DNA of 64,000 bases from Fasciolopsis buskii (GCA_008360955.1 LUCM01000147.1:79621-143620); one strand, 5' to 3'. Numbered from the stretch's first letter, positions 49,678 to 63,624 are shown. Translations and numbers: made by a program. The notes: generated from the letters alone by a model not told the origin.

Positions 49678-52600
49678 AAAGGAGCACAACATTCTTGGTA
49701 AATGCGAGGCATTTTTGTTGGAATTCGGCGGAACACCAGTCTATGAGCTACTTTCATTATAATATCCAACTTTGGTTTAGTTGACCGGGTTTGGGGTTTT
49801 GGTCCAACTGGTCATCAATTTCCATCCCTCTGATTTTCAGTTGTGAATGTCAGGTACCTAACTGAAGTTCATCACGCGTACACTGGTTATGCTTTCTAGT
49901 TTACCATTCATTTCGTTCACACAGCAGTACTATAGAATGTGGTGAAGTTACGAGAGATAATTTTAGTCACAGTGGGTATTCGGTAGCAGTGGAGTGGCCA
50001 GAAATTTTCCATATAGACAAAGTACTGGTTTATCCATTTGGACTCCAACTTTCTTGAATCTGTGATAAGTGCTACAGAACGTCATCTTCTTTAATTCGAC
50101 TTTTTGGAATGAAATCTTCTTCAAGTAGTTCAGCGTCAGTATCCTTGAATAAAAGATCCCATGATAACTCAACCTGGGATTGGTTAAGCTAAAAATTGTA
50201 ACAGAAAATTTCGAAAATTTGTTCACGTCTGCTACCCATCAAAATAATCCGATAGTCAAGTACACAAGTTATTTTTTATCACTGCCCACAAGGTTCGCTT
50301 ATAGTGACAAAAAGTCTAAAGCTAATTAATCAGTGTTTATCTCCCTCGAACAGCTCCAGCAAATCAAATCCCAGGGTCAAGCAGCAGATCATTTTTCAAG
50401 AAACGAGGATTAAAAAACCGAAATCCCTAATCCGAAAATTGTGCTCTACAAAAGTGAGAATAGTGAACTGACACTGAGACAGGTCAGCTGTTCATGTGCA
50501 TAAAATCGTATGCACTCCTGGTATATCTTCATGTTGCCAGAATGGTAAAACGTTCATAAATTGAGATCAAATCTTTTCACTTTTCGCTCGGTTCAATGAT
50601 TATAAACTTGTGTCTTCATTCAAATATTGATCCATCGCTGGTTCTGGCGTTATGCTCATAAGAAATGGCTATATTGGAGTAAAATTAGCATCCACAAATT
50701 GAATTCGTGCTTACCTTAAGTGCTTGCCATCTGCACAGTAATGGCTCAAGCGAACCAATCTACTTGCTAATTTTGAGGGAGATCTGAGTCCCCTCACCTC
50801 TCTGAATTTGCTCATAACAACCAAAGGCAGTGTCCATGCAAATGATTCAAAGAATTCATTCACTATTAAGCTTTGTTTCACAATACTGACTTTGATAGAG
50901 CTAGGAAATTTTATTCCCGATTTGCTACGGAGGATTACTATTTATGGGCAGTTTCTGTCCTTGTAAGCGTAACCGGAGAACAAACCAAGTACTAGACTTT
51001 AGAAAAATTTAGAGGCAATTATCATCAAGAACAGTTGCGCAGCGTTTATCATTTATATTACAATTCCACGTTTGAGTTGAGCAGATAGTGAGCCTTCTTT
51101 AAAATCCTAACTAATTTGATGTAAATATGTGAAACGCATCGATCAGTGAAACATGCAGGTAAGTGGAAAATTCACTCCTTCACAACTTACCACCAAGTCT
51201 GGCTCTCATTGCAGAGGTGTGCTCAGTCATTAACTTGGTTCGATTCGGGGAACGCACGCACCTGTACAGTGCAGAAAATTTCTAACTGCAATCCGGATGA
51301 CAAACGAATTGTTTACAGTGGCTGGACAAAGCAAAGTTCATTTAGGTAATCATTGCCATCCGGAGAACCGCTAAAAACCGAATGAATCTATCATTTGTCA
51401 GTAGTTGATCAACAACAATGGTCAAATCAGCCAACAAAATTTGAGTGGTTAACCTGCATAGGCAAAATTCCGAGAAATCTGAAAGCACCTGACTGAATGA
51501 ATATTGTGTTCGGGTTCAGCATTGTGATGAGCTTAGTCCTTCTGTTGATTATAATTTGTATTTTCGATCCTTCATCTACTTTTCCCTTATTTCTTTCATT
51601 CTGGCGGTTCACATGTTACTGTTTGTCAATTCAGCTTCCGGCAGTGGACCAGCAAATAAGGCCGAAGAGCCTGGAAGACGTCAACTTGAATCTCTCTAAG
51701 CCTAACCAATTCGTGACAGTGACACCCTCCCAAATGCGTGTGAATCAATGTAGCAAAAAAACAATAAGAATTATTACTATGCATTTCATGTCCCTTCATC
51801 CCTGCTTGGTTCATAATTCTTGCTAACTCCCATGGTACATTTCCGTTTGTTGGGTCATCGAATGGCCTGTGTACGCTTCACTCATTCCTAATGACTGTGA
51901 CTCGTTACATCCTCCGGCCTTTTTTAACTCTTGTTTATCGTGGATTGGTAGGTTTCCCGGTCAAGCACTGACCTGTTCGTACTGTTACAATTACATTGTA
52001 CCTTACTGTATTTTGTGACAAACTTCTGTAGTTTAAGAAACTTGCATTTCAAGCAACAGCAAAAAAGAGGAAACACTAACGTACATGACAAAACTAACAT
52101 TATCGACGTGTAGGCAGACATGTGGTGGATATAAGGCCAAACCTTTTTAGTTTTGAAAGTTTGAATATAACTCAATAATAAGTTCATCCAGCCTAGCGAC
52201 AAATCGTGTTAAATAAAAACAGTGGAATCGCAATAGGCAGTACTACGGCTAGGAACATGTCTATGCGTCCAATGAGTGGTTGCTTGTACACGACACGATG
52301 ATAGACCATTATGAAATGCAACAGGCACAACTACAAGAATTTCTGAGGGGAAATTTTCGTGGCCCTTGATGTGAAAGTCACATGACTTATGAAACAACAG
52401 AATCAACCGGGAGAGAAGAAACTATGCTGCTGATGGGCAGATGTCCGTAAAGAAAATGAGTAGGCCCGGAAATATAACTGAAGAACAATAACAAAAAATG
52501 GGAATAACAAACACGGATGAAGGAAACGATGATAATTTGCTTTGCTCGAAACTGTCTCAGTCTACAGACTTGAAAAGGCAGACGACATATTAGTTTCACA

Positions 52601-53993
52601 GAGGCGAAGGTGTGTGACGGCCATTGCAACTTGTTGCAAACTGTAACGCCAGAATGTTTTACCGACTGGGATTGAGGACGGCGGTAGTGTCCATTATTGA
52701 ATGTTATTAAGGAAAGGTGAGTGAGACAAATAGATGTAATAGGATGAAGACCGAACCGACAAGAAAAGGTCTGACAGAGCTGCGAAGTCTGACTAACTAG
52801 AAATGACTATCAGAATACGACATCATCCGCATACATAAGAGGTTGGGCCGGTGAATTTGTAAATCAGTCACTGATGTAGTAAGTAGAAAAGTATGACGAA
52901 AGAACACCTGCTTGCACTGTACTTGAGTTGCCAAGTAAGAAGCTTGATATTCACAAACTTGATAATTGTAGTTTGTGTAACTCTAAAGTGACCTTAAATC
53001 GTGTAGTTTCACTGAGTGACCATTGGTGTGTTCTTGTGACATTTACCGTATGCATGCCAGTAGGAAAAGTACTTCAACGCATGCAAAATCGCTGTGTTGA
53101 AATTATCCCGGTGTAGGTGCCGAACATTCCTTAATCACCTAATCCCGGGAGAATAAGGTGAGACTATTTCAAAGCAGTTGAGTCTTGGCCTCATTCAGTA
53201 AAACTGACTTGGGTCGTTCATGATTTTTAAATCATGGATCAGAAATTAACGTTTTCCCTTTTTTATACTTTACGAATCATTTGCTGTCAGCTGGTTGCAG
53301 GCCTATCCGCGCCGTGGTTCTACCCAACGATATCTGGTTCTTAGTTAACATTAATAAGAACTAAGTGCGGTTTCGAATAGTCAAAATATGCAGAGCGCAT
53401 GAGAGGATCAGAGGAATGTTCCCGAAATTCGTTCCCCCTAAAATAAACTCTGGCTGTCAAATGTAGACGAACAAGGAAAATGGATCTAAGTAATCATTAG
53501 TTGATTTCTTGCGCGCAGTCGTATTGGTACTTATTTCAGTTTGAACTCTTTTTTCCACCGGGGTTACTGGACCCACATGTAGCCAGAACTCAGATAACTT
53601 AACAGAATTCAACCAATCCACGTCGCTTGGCACCACTAGTAGACGTTGCACTTTGTATTTCTAATGGATTCCGCCGGTATCTGCATACGACTTTTCTCGA
53701 CCAAACTGGCCTCGACGTGAGGTCAAACTCATCCTCAAAGCCCTGTAAGATAGTCACATATGATGTCACGTGAACTACTAGAATTCTCATGTGTGAATTC
53801 TAGATCACTCAATCAGTCGGCAAGTGGGGCTTGAGCGAAGGTACGGAAACTGTAGGCAGACCACAAGGTATGATTTGGTCACCGCGCAGGTGAGGCCTAT
53901 CAAACATTTATTTTTGTTTTCTACGACCCCAGTCTTTATCGCCGATTGTGGTAACCAAACACACTCATGTGGGATCGGTGTTTTTTGTTAGAC

Positions 53994-54611
53994 GATTATA
54001 TGGTACATCAAATTGCTCATCATGTCGTATCAATGCTCAGCTTACCACTAGCAAACCATGGAAATATTTCACACTTGCGTCATTCTTGGTTAAAAGCATC
54101 AACAACAACGACTACAGTGCTCGATTCAAAATCTGGCAGTGTTGCACCGACCAGAAATAAAAAAGACTTGTTCCACAAAGAAAAAGACGTCCTAACGATA
54201 GGGCTTCCAACTTTATCTGCTTTCGGAAGCCAAAAGAGCAAGGCATTCGCAAAAATGATTAAGGTTTTCCTACGCATGTTTTGAGTCCGCCACTATCCTT
54301 ATATCACAGAAGACCGCAACGGTTGTATCGATTCTCAAAAGTTCACTATTCAAAATGTTATTGGTTTTATTGCTATGAGCTTTTCAAGACTCAGAAAAAA
54401 TGGAAATATAGCATCGTCCGCCTGCATTCGTCCGTTGCTGAACCCAATGGTTAGCCCGGGTCAAAACACAAAACAAGCAAATGTAAATTTGGTGCGAGTG
54501 ATTTTGTTACATACTGCTACGCTAACCTATAGACAGTTCTGTAAAATTAGTTCATTGTTTTTAGGTAATTTCAGTGATCCCACTCCGTACTTTTTTGAAC
54601 TACTTCTTTGA
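53994..54611 (+). CDS. Candidate coding stretch with one internal stop, unknown protein
   Basis: TCGGTGTTTTTTGTTAG ending at 53,991 is a fair 3' splice site. From there one frame runs about 205 codons to 54,611 with a single TGA at 54,282-54,284. Sequence on both sides looks ordinary (AHHVVSMLSLPLANHG before; EDRNGCIDSQKFTIQN after). AAG before GTTTTC at 54,264 could be a donor, and TTAG before GTAATT at 54,565 is a strong donor. A short intron removing the stop does not keep phase with the sites I see. It may therefore be two exons with other limits, a pseudogene, or chance. No family is recognised. Confidence 0.3.
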
Positions 54612-57600
54612 CTCCCGCACCATATTCCTGCTTCCCTGACTAGAAGAGTGCTTTTTAACCGAAAGTTCCAAAAATTGGAAAATTCAATTCCAAAATCCGC
54701 GGTTGAATAATCAAGGCACTCTTAAAAGTCTAATTTTGTATATCTCTCCTCTCACCAGTTATTCCATCATATCTATAGCACAAATGGGAATATTGCTCAT
54801 TTGCCACAGAAATTACGGTGAAGAACGAATACAAATTACGAGAAGGAAAGGAAAAAATTACAATGTGCAGAGTTCACTATATGTGTCAGTCCTTCTTATC
54901 TCCATCTCCACGTCAACGGTTATCGATCGAGATCCACGATTCCTCTGTGGGCTTTATAGCACTTTTCCCCCATACCGAAGTAGAGGGTAAACTTAGGGCA
55001 GCCCACCCAGAACCCTTGACTAAGCGGCCTAATCCATAAGGCAGCAAGACGATGTGTGTCACCTAACTCAATGGGGACCAGTGACTGAATGTTCAGTTCA
55101 TATACCGTACGGATGAGGCTAGACAGCCTGAATGCCCAGTACATCGCCTCTCCACAAATGCTGCTAAGCATACAGCAGCATTCTTTGTATGCCGCCCATG
55201 GTTCGTTTGGAATCAGAGTTTAGCCGCTTCCTCTAGTCTGGCTGCCAAATACCAGTCAGCCTAATGGGTCGCGCTGGGTGTTCGCTTTCGACCTTACATT
55301 TTAGTGTAAGCACCTAGGCCACGAGAAAGCAGTGTGTGAGACTTCCTCAGCAGAGGCTCTTCAGTACGCACGGTCATCTGGGAGCATTTGCAGAGAGGCT
55401 CAGATCGGTTAGCCGATTCGGAAATTGAGACACCCACTCCACCCCAGGCTGAGGCAGTTGGTAGTTATTTCAGTCAAGTAAAGGTCAAGAGCCTGGACCA
55501 GATCTTCAGCCATTCTGATAACTTTACTAGACCATCTTTCAGGAACACGCCATCGCTAAATTGTAACGGGCAGTTTGCCATATTTGTGTTTATTCCTTCG
55601 CATTCATTGTCACCATGGTGCTCCCAATTGTTAATAGCGCGTTTTCCTCTTGATCAAGGTCACATCTCCCTGAGAAGTTTCTACCAGTCAGCTGATCTCG
55701 TCTCGTGATATTGGGTGCTAAACTAGTTGCAAATTACGATGACACTGTCTTTCTGAGCTTGGAATTTTAAAAGTTCATCTTTGTCCTTTGAATTCATGGA
55801 TTCCGGCCCAGCAAAACTGTTTCTTGTATACTCTAAGAACTTATGGTAATTGTGCTCTTCTGCTTTCTCCGTTGCCTTTGTTGGCTTATTTAGGTAAGAT
55901 TTTCTCCTGATATTTTGATGTCCTGAATCATGTCCGATCTATTGTGATTAATTCCGCAGGAATATAAAAAGCACTCACCAAGTCTCAGTCAATTGAAATC
56001 CTGCATGTGAAAGCTTCTCACGGCTAACCGTCATCCGTTCTATTACGAGTGAATTGCCGGTTCTTCACATTCTGCATTTTTAACCTAATCTCGACTTACT
56101 CGCTTTCACAAAAAGGTATGCCGTGATTTTCCCTCCTCACCCCCTCGGGTCCCACCCATTCCTCGATTGCATCCTATTCAACATAGAATAAATGTGAGAG
56201 GAATTACGGCATAATATGACCGATTATTGCTTCGTTTTCTCATTTTTTCTCATCAATCTTTTTCGTTTCCTTTAACGTTTTTTCATATACTTTTCATCCA
56301 TTAGTCTTTCGTCTAACGTTCAACAGTTCGAATTACAATAGTTCATACGAAAGGATTTCTACAATGACAGAACAACTGACAACCGTTTATCAACAGACAT
56401 CAACTGGCAATCGTTTTCCTTAGGCTTCTCAAGATCACTGTTCCAATCCGTCGCTGCTTCGAAGGGTCCGCATGATGGGAATTCTTCTTAAGGAGCGCCG
56501 TAGAGGAGGACTAAGTCTTTTCCTCGAGGAACGCATCTGGCATACTTCAGATATGGCTAGATCAAATGGCTGCCACCCATATAGTAAAGCAGGGCCATTC
56601 CGTGTCTTAAGTTTTCTACCTTACCTTGCATTGTATTCTGATGAGCGCAAACTAAGGCTGAAAAAAACGTCGTTTTCTAAACCTGTGCTTTCCATTGAGA
56701 CTAACCGAATGATACTGATATGCACAGGAATTCTGCAGTTTGTATATTATCTCACTTTAACTGGAGTGTTTTGCAACACTTTCATGACCGTTTACATGCT
56801 CTAACTCTTGACCACAGCTGCAGGTGCTGTTGCCGAATGCAGATGGCGGATACTGACTGGCAAACTGGATTACAAAACCGCTGGATCCAAAAGACATAAA
56901 TCTCCATTCAAACTGACGGCCACGGTGTCACCGACTCGAATGCCTCTTCAAAATTAGGCCAGCCGCAGAGCGGTGGTTATCGTTCCGTTGACGCAGTGGA
57001 AGGTCTGCATATTTCATGCAGAGGAATGATTTTTGACAAATGTAGTCATGGATCAGTCACATAATCACACCAGTTTTCATGGCGGCCTTTGGTTGCTAAC
57101 GTAGTGCCTGTCATTCCACCACCAGTCAGCCGATCAGCATTCAACGCTTCATTCAGCCACAGACATCCTTTACGCTAGGATCCCAGGAATAACGCCCTCG
57201 TCAATGCTTTGTGGACTTCAGCCCTAGCTTGAACGCCGTTTCATGGTTGTCCGCGGTGGTTTTCCCATTGGCAGCTGAACGAGTAAGATATCATAGCTCG
57301 GAAGAATCCGGAGATTTGACCGGCTAGCACAATAAGCATTTCTAGCGTGTGCAGTATTTTCACACTGAGCTTAAAAACTTATTGCTGAGGGCTAGGACTA
57401 ATCGGCGATATTTTGCCTCTCAACATTCAGTAAACTTGAGGTTCGATGAGAACAGCTGTTCGGCAATAAAAAATCACCTTGTGACAGAATTAAAAACCCG
57501 GTGAATTGTCCATACTGTCCACACACGCTTTTTAGCATGTCCCTTATGATGCGTCTTTTGCACTTCTTCACTTATCCCCAAAAAACGAAGAACTCGATAA

Positions 57601-58936
57601 GATGGCCAGGGCTTAGCCTAAAGGTTACTGATCTGTATCACTCAGCCAAAGTGACGCAATATGATATTTTGATTTCGATCGAAAAATCTAGGCGTTTTTA
57701 GTAAGAATTGTATACTAGGACACTTTCATGCTGTACGTTTGCTATTTTACCGTACTCCGTACAAGTCAATGGAGTATTTGTGTACCTATCAGTGCAGTCA
57801 TCTGAATCTGTTCCTGCTTAGTCGTTTGCCTATCATATTCTACTTCTTTTAATAGTATCACAAAGTGCATCATTTTCAGGAGTGGCTTCGCGGCCTACAG
57901 ACGGCTGCCAAGTTTGGGAGGTTGGGTGAAGCTGCGAGGATTGGAACTAGCAAACTCGCGATTGAAACCCCACGATGTTCGCCGTCTGATCACAGCCGGT
58001 CAGCATTTGGGAGTATGTCGCATTCTAAACCGTTGAATTTGTCTCGGCGTAACACGTGGAACCGAAAGCGCTTGAATGGAAACAGTGGCAAACTAAAATG
58101 ATTTTATTATTTGAAAATTTTCCTAGAATTAAGGATTTATATAGCCAAGAAATATTTACAAATATAGTGGTATTCAAATGCTGTTAGTTTCCGGTTGCCG
58201 CAAGATGATTCACCTTTATTCAGGGTAAAATTCACGCTGTAGCAGTCTATAGTAGCAGAAAACCTGTTGCACAGATCAGTGAAGACGAACATTCGTTCGG
58301 AACACTCAATCCCATTCTTTGATGACCTAAATCTTTTCTTTCTTTTACTGTAACTCTGCTTGGCAATGAAAAATTTTCATACTTCTTTTGTTTATTGTTG
58401 TCTAGTTGAAGCTTCCGGAGCAGCAAGGTGAGGTGTAAATCATTTGCGCTGAAAATTACTCCTGACTATTTAAGGGTATGTGTCAGCCACTGCGGAGGTA
58501 CACCGAACTATAAACAGTTTGCTGGCAAAACTGTTATTTTATGTCTACAGGTGGACTCTCGCGATGCATTTTTTCCTCAGACTGATGATATCTGAACGAG
58601 CAATTCACGTGGTCAGTCACCGGCATTCCAGACGAGCAAGATGGAATAGACTTCCCGATCGAGGTCCTTGGGATTCCTTGACCGGACGGTTAGAGACCAG
58701 GATCGGCGTAGCTAACTTTCACAGCTGGTGGTAGAGTTGTAGTCCAAATGTCATTTTCATTTAGCTTTCCATTTCATGATCGTCTGCTTCGTCCTTCTGT
58801 CCATTCTGGTAGGAATTGGACAATCCTTCAAGCCAATACAGAAAATCAATGGAACGTAAATGGCGGCTTACAGTTTATTGAGACCAAATCATTTAAGGGT
58901 TAGCATAGTTCTAAAAGAATGAAGGAACTTATTCAG
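54612..58936. other. No recognised gene; includes GC-richer blocks
   Basis: The stretches 54,970-55,480 and 57,880-58,080 are richer in G+C than their surroundings. They read like pieces of dispersed repeats, although I cannot name a family. Open frames of 106 and 110 codons at 55,388-55,708 and 56,472-56,804 have no known motif. Confidence 0.4.
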
Positions 58937-59122
58937 TTCTCTTGATTTCCGAAGTTATTTATCCACGAAGAATCATTCACATATGCAACAAATTCCGCTT
59001 GCCCCGATGGTTGATGTGGACAGTAGATGTGTTACTTCTCCTTGGCCACTTATTTCTCTCGCTTGTACCGACGATCGCTCGTCGCATGCGTTACATTCGC
59101 GGTGGTCAGAGTGGAAGAGTGG
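58937..59122 (+). CDS. Candidate exon encoding a membrane segment
   Basis: ACTTATTCAG ends at 58,936 and a good donor (TGG before GTAAGC in register at 59,123) closes a 186-base exon with an open frame. The translation contains a hydrophobic segment WLMWTVDVLLLLGHLFLSLV followed by basic residues (ARRMRYIR), which would suit a membrane helix with a cytosolic basic end. No family is recognised. Chance is not excluded. Confidence 0.28.
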
Positions 59123-61236
59123 GTAAGCGGTACCCATTATTGCATATCCAATCGAATTGCAATCATCTTCATTTGTTCCTACAAAGAATTTGATTAAGAT
59201 AATCGGGCATTGTCAATATTTTCATCACTTAGCCATCATGGCGGTAGCTTGTGCACACGCTTGCCTTCTCAGCTGTATTGGTCAATGGTTTTTTTCTCCC
59301 CCGGGCGTCCGTGTTCAGAGCAACAATCGAGCACAGGACAACAGCATAATCATCGATAGTAATTGGTTTTTGCCACACGAGATTTACAAAATCCGTATTC
59401 GCTTCCAAATGTGTTGAGTGGCTAATGAACAATGACACAAGCACAAAACAGCAAGGAAGTACGTATACTTACAGGCAAGGAGACTGATATTGACAGACCT
59501 GATCACAAAGGGAAATGCATGTTTTGTCAATCCACCTCACTCTCTATCTCTTTCTGGAACTCTATCCATCAACTGGACCGTAAACAAACCGTACCGTCTT
59601 CCATTGTTAGCTCAAAACCATCACAGTACTAGTGGGGATTGAAAATGTTGTGCGTTCTTGTCGACGTGTCGACAGAAACGCCAGTTTTGCGAGCTTGTTT
59701 TATTTTGTCTTGGAGCATGTAAGTGTGTGTTCGTGCACGAGCTTGTAAACTGTTCGCGTTCGATCGCAGGCTGGAGATGATGGCGAGGACAGTTTTTGCC
59801 TCCTCAGTCAATCACGTTTTATCACCAACACATGTGTTGCACGCATCGAGCGCTGACTGAAACCGAGGCCGATTATACAGTGCAATCACAGGTTGGTTAT
59901 TCATCAATATACCTGGTATGGATGTGTCTCGTAGGCATAAGTACAGTAATTTATTGATTAATTAATCGATTGAGTACCTCATTCGCAGATCAACTGATTG
60001 GTTGGTTGGTTGATTGATTGATTGATTGTTTGATTGAAATTTCTTGGTCCATTGTCATAGTCTTACTTCATTTTTATCGAAATGAAATTTCAGCGGAAAC
60101 CCAGTAGTAATTTTTTAACCATGAACAACGACATATATATCCTACTTTTATAATAATAGATGTAAAAAATGGTGAATGTAAAAATTTTGGATCGATAGGT
60201 GAGACGTGATCCAGGGATGGTTTGTTGCCTTAGGACGTTTCAAAAATGGGATACCTGTCACCATTGCTTTCGTACCTGCATCCAGCGCATTTGTGTCGAT
60301 TTATTTGTGATGTTCTCATTTCGATGTATGTATTATAGTTAAAACATTTAAGAGATTAGCTCTTTTCGGCCATAGTTAATTTGCCATTTCATAATTGAGT
60401 TTCTGTTTGCCAATTCATTTGTTTTTACATCTGAGTTTTGCTTGGCTCTCATCCAAATTCTGCACATCCTTTGATGGAATTCGCACCCTAAATTGTGGAC
60501 CTCTTTCTTATTCGTGCTAGTATGCCAATATTAATTGGTTAACGAAACACGCAGTTTGGTCGCTGGTCTACTTTAGATTGGTCTAAAAGGATGACCACAT
60601 CAAAAACGAATAGTCCCGTATATTCCCATCCGTCCGATTTCAATTCTTATGGTAACATTGGAGAACGGATTTAGACGGCCTTAGAAATTGCCGCTTGTGT
60701 AATTCTGCCTCATGTCGTTTATCCATATCCATGCGGTTACGATAACACACACAATCGCAGAATGAACCGACGGCTTTCACAGCGAATAAAAAAACTAAAC
60801 TGGAAAACAGGCTCCTCATTTGGGAAGCAGATTATGGAAAGCAAATACAAAGTATACACAGCTTTGCATTTCAAGCTTCGATGCGTGACCAAAGCTCAAA
60901 ACAACAAATGTTCAGCGAAGCCTCAACTATCGAGTCAAGTATTCCACGGTTTTGTCTGTAAAAAAATAAGAAAATTCGATTTCAAGCATGGAAAAATTCA
61001 AAAACATTTTCACGTCCAAAAGGGAAAGATATAAAGATTATTACACTATTGAGAATGTCCCAAAAATATCGGATCGAAAAGAACAAGATGGCGAACAGGC
61101 TCGCTTTCAGTGATTCGTACTCATGCCATTACATCAGTGCACACTTAGAAAAATTGGTTCCCTAGGAGGGATTGGATAAGTCATAAAAATGTCGATGGGG
61201 AAGGGATTTGTAGTGTTACATGTATAACCTGAATAC
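59123..61236. other. No recognised gene
   Basis: Open frames do not exceed 90 codons (a lysine-rich one at 60,762-61,034). A GGTT/GATT simple repeat lies at 59,994-60,037. Confidence 0.5.
59994..60037. repeat. (GGTT)n/(GATT)n tetranucleotide repeat
   Basis: About 11 units of GATT or GGTT with one GTTT variant. Confidence 0.88.
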
Positions 61237-61660
61237 ACAAGAACGTGTTGTGTTAATCGTTTTGTTGTCTAGGATTTGCATTGGGACGGAGAGTGGGCCA
61301 GGGGAATCGAAGCGCAACCACACTTTGTTTTTGAGAGCACAGTGGAGGATTGTGAAGACGGGCCGCGATAGCTTCCGCAGTGCTCAACAGGCGACTCTTC
61401 GCCAACCTAGATCGTTGACCTCTGACCTTATACAGGGTCCGGAAAGCTTGTGTTATATTCACGATCTGGTTAGTCTGTACTAGATGTGAAACGACTGAAC
61501 TATTGAGTGACTCAATTGTTCCAGTGCCCAACCATGCCGGGTGGTGCTCACGGATGTGTTCAGACAAGCGCGTAGTTGTGCGGCCGATGAACGTTGTCCC
61601 ACGGGATCATGTGCAGGAATAAATACGAAACTGGTGCTGGCTAGTTCTCATGTTCAGTTT
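61237..61660 (-). repeat. Inverted 5' copy of the Penelope GIY-YIG end
   Basis: On the minus strand 61,567-61,253 encodes 104 residues (SEHIREHHPAWLGTG and onward) that match the element's own 3' end except for one Ala/Val change. The GRTTTRL block just upstream, with its FIG in place of YIG, is also present, as is an in-frame TGA at 61,607-61,609. Similarity weakens beyond about 61,615 but is still traceable in the translation to about 61,660. Confidence 0.88.
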
Positions 61661-62092
61661 CTCGATGGCTGTATAATTGAATCTAATTTTCCAAAGCCGT
61701 GTCATACTCTGTTAAGAAGAAACCGTATACACATTACGAAAAGGTCATTTCAAAGACAAGCTCCTAACGAACCAAATGCCTTGTACAATCATACCGCGGA
61801 ATTAGAACGAACATTTGTGACATCAACGTATGTGCTCGACCAATTGAGTGAGGAACAAAATCAATCTTTCGAGGAATACGTTCACTCCATTGTGCACGAA
61901 CAGGTGAACCAAAGGCGCCAAGTGTTAATAAAACGATTGGAAGGATCAGAACCATCGAGTGAGTTTCCGCAGAACGCTGATCGATTTGTTCACAATTTGT
62001 CAGACTTCAAATTAGACAAGACATTGTCAGAAGTTTTATCCTGGGGCCCAAATTTTGTTGCCCAAATAGCCAGAGTGTGCAGATGGACTTAG
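61541..62092 (+). pseudogene. Penelope-like element, N-terminal region
   Basis: This is the longest open frame in the window at 183 codons. Its first 40 codons or so are antisense to the inverted endonuclease copy and have no meaning. The rest (from about 61,660) resembles the N-terminal part of Penelope-like polyproteins and ends near FVHNLSDFKLDKTLSEVLSW, a conserved stretch shortly before the reverse transcriptase. A frameshift after about 62,085 breaks the link to the downstream frame. Confidence 0.7.
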
Positions 62093-62289
62093 AAGTTGGA
62101 TTTGAGATTCTTTTCTCTCAATTGTCGAGTTTATCTCCGTCATCACAAATGGAAATGCAAGCGTTTAAATGAACTTTGGTGAACACTTGTTATTAGTCTC
62201 ATGGTGCTAGACATACAACGAGTGGGTTATCAAAGCCAGAACACAAGAGACGGTTAAGAGAACTGTATAAAAATGCAGACATCGTTATC

Positions 62290-63500
62290 AAGACCAGATA
62301 AGGGTGCAGGCATAATTATCCTTATTAAGTCTGACTATGTAGCGAGAATGGCAGCCGTTGTGAACGACAAGTCGAAATTTGTAAAAATGACGAAGAAGAT
62401 TGATAAAACGCATTAGATTGAAAAATCATTGTCTAGCATTCTGGGACGGCTGACACAAGAGGATATCATAGATTCGACCACATTCGAACAGATTCGGCCT
62501 ACTGGAACTACTATCCCGTGTTTGAATGGTTTACTCAAAATACATAAAAATGCAGTTCCTATGAGACATAATCTCGACATTCGCTGTGGCAAAATGGCTG
62601 ACTAGGTTACTGAAACCTGTTAGACAGAAGGTAGCAAGACATAATGAAAGACGCATTTGAGCTTAGGGACTCCGTGAATGAATTAAATATGAAGGGACGA
62701 AGAATGTTCTATTTGGTTGTCACCGTCCTTTATGGCAACGTTCCGATCACGAAAACAATCGAATACCTTTGTGACTACATCGAGAACAGTGGCTTAGTGA
62801 AAAGTCTTCCGATAGTAGACTTGAAACAACTATTGTTCTTTTCTACCTACAATGTTTAGTTTAAATTCAATAATCAAATTGAACTCCAAAAGGATGGTGT
62901 AGCAATGGGGTCCCCACTCGACCCATTACTAGCCGACATTGACATGGTAAAGCTGTAACGTGGGCCACTCGAGTCATCAATACAGGTGCTCTACTCATAC
63001 TAACGTTATGCGGAAGATATCTTCTGTGTAATCAACTCCTCGATGAGAACTGATCAACTGTTGAATAAGTTCAACTCGGCTCAAGCAAATGTGAAATTTA
63101 CAACAGAGATTGAGTTGAACAATGAAACAGCATTTGTAGATGTACGAATACGTCATCGAGAAAACGGCTCAATTCGGCGATCAATACACAGAAAAGGTAC
63201 GTGGAATGGGCAATACATCAACTTTCACAGCTTTGTATCTCCTAAAGTGAAGAGGAACCTAATTAGATTTCTCATGGCTGGATTAAAAGAATATGCATAG
63301 AATTATATTCATGAAGCTGAACTGCAGACGATAAGAAGAGTATTCGCTGAAAATGGTTTCCCGAGTAGATTAATGGATAAGATATTGGCGACAGAAAAGG
63401 AAGTTCCTAGGATGGCGAGGATGGAGGGAAAGCCAGTATACATGTCTCTGTCATTCGAAGGTGACACGCCAGCAGAAATAGCACGATGAAGACTGAATAG
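62290..63500 (+). pseudogene. Penelope-like reverse transcriptase, inactivated
   Basis: Family blocks appear in order: SRPDKGAGIIIL near 62,290, GLLKIHK (usual GLPKIHK), AVAKWLTRLLKPVRQKV near 62,585 in a shifted frame, then LVVTVLYGNVPI near 62,713 (motif A), DGVAMGSPLDPLLADI near 62,893, and RYAEDIF at 63,004 (motif C). The motif A aspartate is replaced by valine, and the first motif C aspartate by glutamate. In-frame stops occur at about 62,413, 62,857, 62,956 and 63,001. In active relatives this domain copies the element RNA; this copy cannot. Confidence 0.85.
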
Positions 63501-63624
63501 CGCTATCGATAAGACCTTTTACGCATCCAAGCTTCAAATCTTGTTCAAATCTCGCCCCATAGTGTCATTACGGTTGAAAGACAAAGTTCCTGATTCTGCA
63601 GCCTCGTTTTATATCTATTCATTC

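Larger units (their letters stand above)
44973..53993. other. Long interval with no recognised gene
   Basis: Open frames up to 109 codons without known motifs. A C-rich run (49,512-49,534) and a TG microsatellite (49,617-49,677) are the only clear features. Two overlapping minus frames at 53,457-53,790 are unassigned. Confidence 0.5.

Noticed and set aside
61253..61567. Independent minus-strand gene of 104 codons
   Set aside because: It is an inverted copy of the Penelope-like element's own endonuclease end and has no separate start or promoter signal.
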